DNA of 5,184 nt, from contig CAKMZU010000261.1 in the NCBI GenBank assembly GCA_929200485.1, forward strand, positions 1-5,184, written 5' to 3'. Below, piece after piece: positions 5,180-5,184 of this stretch. The notes below the pieces were generated by a model. It had not been told where the DNA came from. It searched no databases and saw only the letters and a list, made by a program, of their open reading frames with translations. The position numbers were made by a program, and so were the translations under genes. The DNA comes from an uncultured Gammaproteobacteria bacterium. Its GTDB lineage: Bacteria > Pseudomonadota > Gammaproteobacteria > Pseudomonadales > DT-91. The stretch's first letter is position 1. Each line of letters starts with the position of its first letter.

Positions 5180-5184
5180 AACAA

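Noticed and set aside
5125..5184. AGGAGGAG at 5125-5132 as the ribosome-binding site of a divergent plus-strand gene
   Set aside because: No start codon at a workable distance. The only frame open to the edge starts with GTG about 31 nt further on.

Overview
The window has about 40% G+C overall, with a local dip to about 30% in one gene. It encodes classical Gram-negative export signals, including a lipobox lipoprotein, so the source is a Gram-negative bacterium. A low-GC gammaproteobacterium such as a Legionella/Coxiella-like lineage would fit the base composition and the intergenic repeat at 801-829. That placement is a guess from general appearance, not from a marker gene.

Layout, left to right. 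(1) 1-132: an open frame running in from the left edge, possibly the last 43 codons of an upstream gene (weak). (2) 156-761 (+): an exported thiol-peroxidase-like (Tpx) peroxiredoxin that keeps the peroxidatic PxxxTxxC motif and the catalytic Arg but has no resolving Cys at the Tpx position. (3) 762-1085: a gene-free stretch with a dispersed-type repeat at 801-829. (4) 1086-1655 (+): a small, AT-rich, cysteine-containing exported protein built from two gap-free copies of a 65-residue module. The copies are separated by an arginine-rich linker that is itself a 12-bp tandem repeat. I do not recognise this family, and it is the most novel-looking object here. (5) 1656-1796: a short intergenic stretch between convergent genes, next to a hairpin that holds the stop codon of gene 4 in its loop. 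(6) 1797-5046 (-): a two-gene operon read right to left. It encodes an exported calcineurin-like metallophosphoesterase and, one base after its stop, a 713-residue lipoprotein with a DUF4382-like N-terminal region and an unusual C-terminal transmembrane helix. (7) 5047-5184: the leader of this operon, with a weak -10 candidate and an 8-bp dyad at the right edge.

All four well-supported genes carry an N-terminal export signal, so this is a run of envelope or secreted proteins. Only the phosphoesterase-lipoprotein pair has direct evidence (1-nt spacing) of being expressed together. Any functional link with the peroxiredoxin and the duplicated Cys protein is speculation.
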